DNA from: Bacteroides stercorirosoris
GTDB taxonomy: Bacteria > Bacteroidota > Bacteroidia > Bacteroidales > Bacteroidaceae
Direction: 5' to 3'
NCBI RefSeq assembly: GCF_900142015.1
Contig: NZ_FQZN01000044.1
Span: forward strand, 1-39,338
Length of the DNA stretch: 39,338 nt
This document shows, piece by piece, positions 37,776-39,338 of this stretch. Under the pieces are notes generated by a model. It saw only the letters and a program-made list of their open reading frames with translations. It did no database searches and was not told where the DNA came from. Position 1 is the stretch's first letter; every line of letters begins with the position of its first letter. The translations under genes were made by a program, and so were the position numbers.

Positions 37776-39063
37776 GGTACAATAGTTCTAGTTCCGTCCA
37801 GTCGAATAGTTCTAATACCTTTTTATTAGCTTCCCAGATTACCGACCAGTCCTTATCTATATAAATGTCGGTTACCTTCATTTCGTTATCGACGTGGTTT
37901 AAGGCTTCGTGTACTGTCGCCTTATCTATGCCGACCGCCGCCGATCTGGCGATAGTGGCCCAGCTATGGCGCGCCGCGTAAAATTCCAGCCCGTCTATGC
38001 CTATTTCTTTTCCGATCTGTTTAAGTCCTTTATTTAGGGCTTTATTAAAAGTAAAAGGGGTAGTATAGTGGTCGTAAAAGCTAAACAGGCGCTTGTCTTT
38101 TGGGTCGGCGTACTTTTCCATTAGTGAAGTTATACAGGGTTCTACACGTACGCGCATTTCGGCGTTATCGTCGCGGCGCCCTTCGGTCTTACGTCGATTG
38201 TAAATAACAGTATCCAGGGCTTTTATATCGGCGTAATACATATCGGCGCTATTCATACCCACCAGGGCAAAAGAGAGTATAAAACAGTCCTTCGCCAGAT
38301 TATAACGCGACCACTTCCCGCCGACTTTTTCTTTTTCGTAGGGTAGGTTAATAATCTTTTGTAGGACCTCAACGGTCACGGCTCTTTTACGCGTTTTCGG
38401 CTGGGGCTTTATCTTATAGTTCTTAAACGGGGAATACGGTATACGGATTAATCCGCGGTCTTCGTCGTTAAATTCGGCTTTTGCCTTATTGTGGATAGCC
38501 CGAACACACGCCAGGTATGCAGATACAGCGCGGCCGCTTTTGGGCTTAATATCTTTCTTTTCCGTTTTGCGGTTACTACCTTGCTGGCTGGGTTCGGCTT
38601 CTATAAACTTTTCAAAGTCCCGTAAGAAAGCCGTAGTAATTTCGGTTATATCCAGGTGATCGCGTTTGATAAACCGCTGTAACGCGCTTAACATTATTGT
38701 ATAGGTACTGGCCGTTCCTGGGTTCATACTGGCCGCTTTCTGTTTGGTGTATTTTATAAAATCCAGGTGGAAGACGTCGCCACCTTCTAAGTGGCTTTTT
38801 AATTTATCTACCAGATCGTCGATACTCATATTATTAATTTCAAAGCCCAGCGTATTGCAATAATCGCGGCACTTCTTTAGTAAGGGTTCGCACTGATCTA
38901 ATACCGACTGGTTTTTTATTTTTAAATTGCGCGTAAGATCGTCGCCCGTTACGTATATATTAGTAGACAGGCGTCTAATTACACGGTTATGGGTAACGCG
39001 AATACGGACGTTATAGGTACCGTCGCTTCGCTTATTCTGTATTTCTGCTTTAAATGTAGCCAT
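37768..39063 (-). CDS. int: Tyrosine recombinase (integrase), Bacteroidetes type
   Basis: The protein has 431 residues: an N-terminal arm-binding domain (1-50), a SAM-like core-binding domain (about 95-205) and a catalytic domain (about 225-420). Catalytic residues: a Lys near 292, LEFYAARHSWAT with Arg365 and His366, EALNH with His390, and the nucleophile Tyr401 in TDIYIDKDW. The first Arg of the R-H-R-Y set is replaced: FALVGMNSADM has Asn271 where Arg is expected, and the His of HxxR is Tyr362. Some Bacteroides recombinases (IntDOT) also lack Arg I at this place. It is at the right end, next to attR, as expected for a tRNA-integrating phage. Confidence 0.92.
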   Translation of the reverse strand: MATFKAEIQNKRSDGTYNVRIRVTHNRVIRRLSTNIYVTGDDLTRNLKIKNQSVLDQCEPLLKKCRDYCNTLGFEINNMSIDDLVDKLKSHLEGGDVFHLDFIKYTKQKAASMNPGTASTYTIMLSALQRFIKRDHLDITEITTAFLRDFEKFIEAEPSQQGSNRKTEKKDIKPKSGRAVSAYLACVRAIHNKAKAEFNDEDRGLIRIPYSPFKNYKIKPQPKTRKRAVTVEVLQKIINLPYEKEKVGGKWSRYNLAKDCFILSFALVGMNSADMYYADIKALDTVIYNRRKTEGRRDDNAEMRVRVEPCITSLMEKYADPKDKRLFSFYDHYTTPFTFNKALNKGLKQIGKEIGIDGLEFYAARHSWATIARSAAVGIDKATVHEALNHVDNEMKVTDIYIDKDWSVIWEANKKVLELFDWTELELLYLI

Positions 39064-39088
39064 AAACTATATGTCAACTTTTACGGGG

Positions 39089-39096
39089 CAAATGTA
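39089..39096 (-). promoter_or_regulatory. Promoter -7 element of the integrase gene (TACATTTG)
   Basis: On the minus strand TACATTTG fits TAnnTTTG and places the RNA start near 39082, about 19 nt before the ATG. No TTTG is seen at the ideal distance; a TTG at 39113-39111 is 14 nt away, too close. Control by integrase binding at attP arms is possible. Confidence 0.6.
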
Positions 39097-39155
39097 CCTA
39101 AAAGCGGCGACAAGTGAGAAAGGAAAGGCGTATAATTTTTTAATGGATGGAACGC

Positions 39156-39204
39156 AAAAAGGCCGACAATCGCCCCTTTATGGGTTGCGGTTATCGGCCT
39201 TTTT
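39156..39204. terminator. Bidirectional terminator at the right prophage end
   Basis: An 11-bp perfect stem, AAAAAGGCCGA with TCGGCCTTTTT, encloses a 27-base loop with further partial pairing. It has A and T runs on both sides. It seals the right end of the prophage against host transcription coming through the tRNA, mirroring the one at 856-882. Confidence 0.85.
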
Positions 39205-39257
39205 GTCTATAATTTGCTGTTTTATAGTTATTTACACTGTTGAAAAAAGAAAGACCG

Positions 39258-39278
39258 CCAAGAGTGGAAGCCTCCTAA
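39258..39278 (+). repeat. 21-bp direct repeat, phage-side copy beside attR
   Basis: Identical to 674-694. It lies inside the phage, 15 bp before the att core, where an integrase arm site of attP would be. Confidence 0.75.
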
Positions 39279-39293
39279 CAGTCTATATATTTT

Positions 39294-39338
39294 TAGTAGC
39301 GGGACCCGGGATTGAACCGGGGACCTCATGATTATGAA
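39294..39338 (-). other. attR: 45-bp core within the tRNA gene
   Basis: Perfect copy of 721-765. The window ends inside it, so the true core could be longer than 45 bp only on the tRNA 5' side; at attL the tRNA pairing stops right after base 765. Confidence 0.9.
39297..39338 (-). tRNA. tRNA with CAT anticodon (Met, or Ile2), 3' part; 5' half outside window
   Basis: On the minus strand the fragment contains the anticodon loop TTCATAA, the 3' anticodon stem TCATG, variable loop, T-arm with TTCAATC loop and acceptor strand TCCCGCT plus A. The 5' acceptor, D-arm and 5' anticodon stem must lie beyond 39338. Elongator Met and lysidine-modified Ile tRNAs share CAT, and the missing half would decide between them. 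Confidence 0.85.

Larger units (their letters stand above)
721..39338. mobile_element. Complete temperate siphophage-like prophage integrated at a tRNA (CAT anticodon) gene
   Basis: The element is bounded by the two 45-bp att repeats and contains a complete set of phage modules: integrase, repressor/Cro pair, replication genes, terminase, portal, capsid, tape measure, tail proteins, holin, endolysin and spanin. No contractile sheath gene is recognisable, and there is a long tape measure (1085 codons), which suggests a siphovirus. All genes appear intact, with no internal stops or IS insertions, so it is probably inducible. Circular length would be 38,573 bp. From attL to the first gene (766-898) I see only a terminator. 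Confidence 0.92.

Noticed and set aside
39071..39331. Plus-strand open frame of 86 codons ending with AGPGIEPGTS
   Set aside because: That ending is the well-known false translation of a tRNA 3' region. The frame crosses a terminator and the att core.

Overview
The window is almost entirely one integrated temperate phage (prophage), apparently of the tailed siphovirus type, in a member of the Bacteroidales (Bacteroides or a close relative). The evidence for the host group is the Bacteroidetes-type promoter signature (TTTG, about 20 bp, then TAnnTTTG) at several points, BACON-like domains in virion proteins, a lipoprotein with a Bacteroides-type CSSDDD surface signal, an ISAon1-group (ISL3 family) transposase next door, and a tyrosine recombinase of the Bacteroidetes type. 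No 16S rRNA or host housekeeping gene is present, so the species cannot be fixed.

Boundaries. A 45-bp direct repeat (721-765 and 39294-39338) is the 3' part of a CAT-anticodon tRNA gene on the minus strand. It marks attL and attR, giving a prophage of 38,573 bp from repeat start to repeat start. The intact tRNA must continue past the right edge of the window. Left of attL lie about 720 bp of host sequence with the 3' end of an IS transposase. A second, 21-bp repeat (674-694 and 39258-39278) accompanies both att copies.

Layout from left to right. Positions 899-17222 (minus strand) hold the tail and head genes: distal fibre/SGNH hydrolase, two small virion proteins, major capsid, XkdF-like protease/scaffold, tape measure, two large baseplate/fibre proteins, neck and tail-completion proteins, and a tail-assembly chaperone with a programmed -1 frameshift. 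Positions 17272-19588 (plus strand) hold portal, connector and holin. Positions 19663-24060 (minus) hold a hicA-hicB toxin-antitoxin pair, a unimolecular spanin, an M15-type endolysin, both terminase subunits and two accessory genes. Positions 24079-36644 (minus) form the early region: a sigma-like factor, SNF2 helicase, VRR-NUC nuclease, primase-helicase, small accessory genes, family A DNA polymerase, DUF2815 ssDNA-binding protein, DUF2800 nuclease and a Cro-like regulator. An iteron cluster at 26744-26939 looks like the replication origin. Positions 36742-37775 (plus) encode the repressor and a surface lipoprotein. The integrase (37768-39063, minus) closes the element.

How it fits together. 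Repressor and Cro-like gene are divergent and separated by two matching 17-bp operators, one inside a good leftward promoter; this is the likely lysis/lysogeny switch. Leftward early transcription reaches the sigma-like gene last. Just beyond it, and in front of the late units starting at 24060, 17222, 17272 (plus strand), 10349, 7061 and 3877, the same two-box element appears: AGA, 15 nt, then TTGTCTTTA. At the five minus-strand sites the second box lies exactly 4 nt before the ATG. I infer that this is a late promoter set, possibly read by the phage's own sigma-like protein. It is the most interesting undescribed signal in the window.
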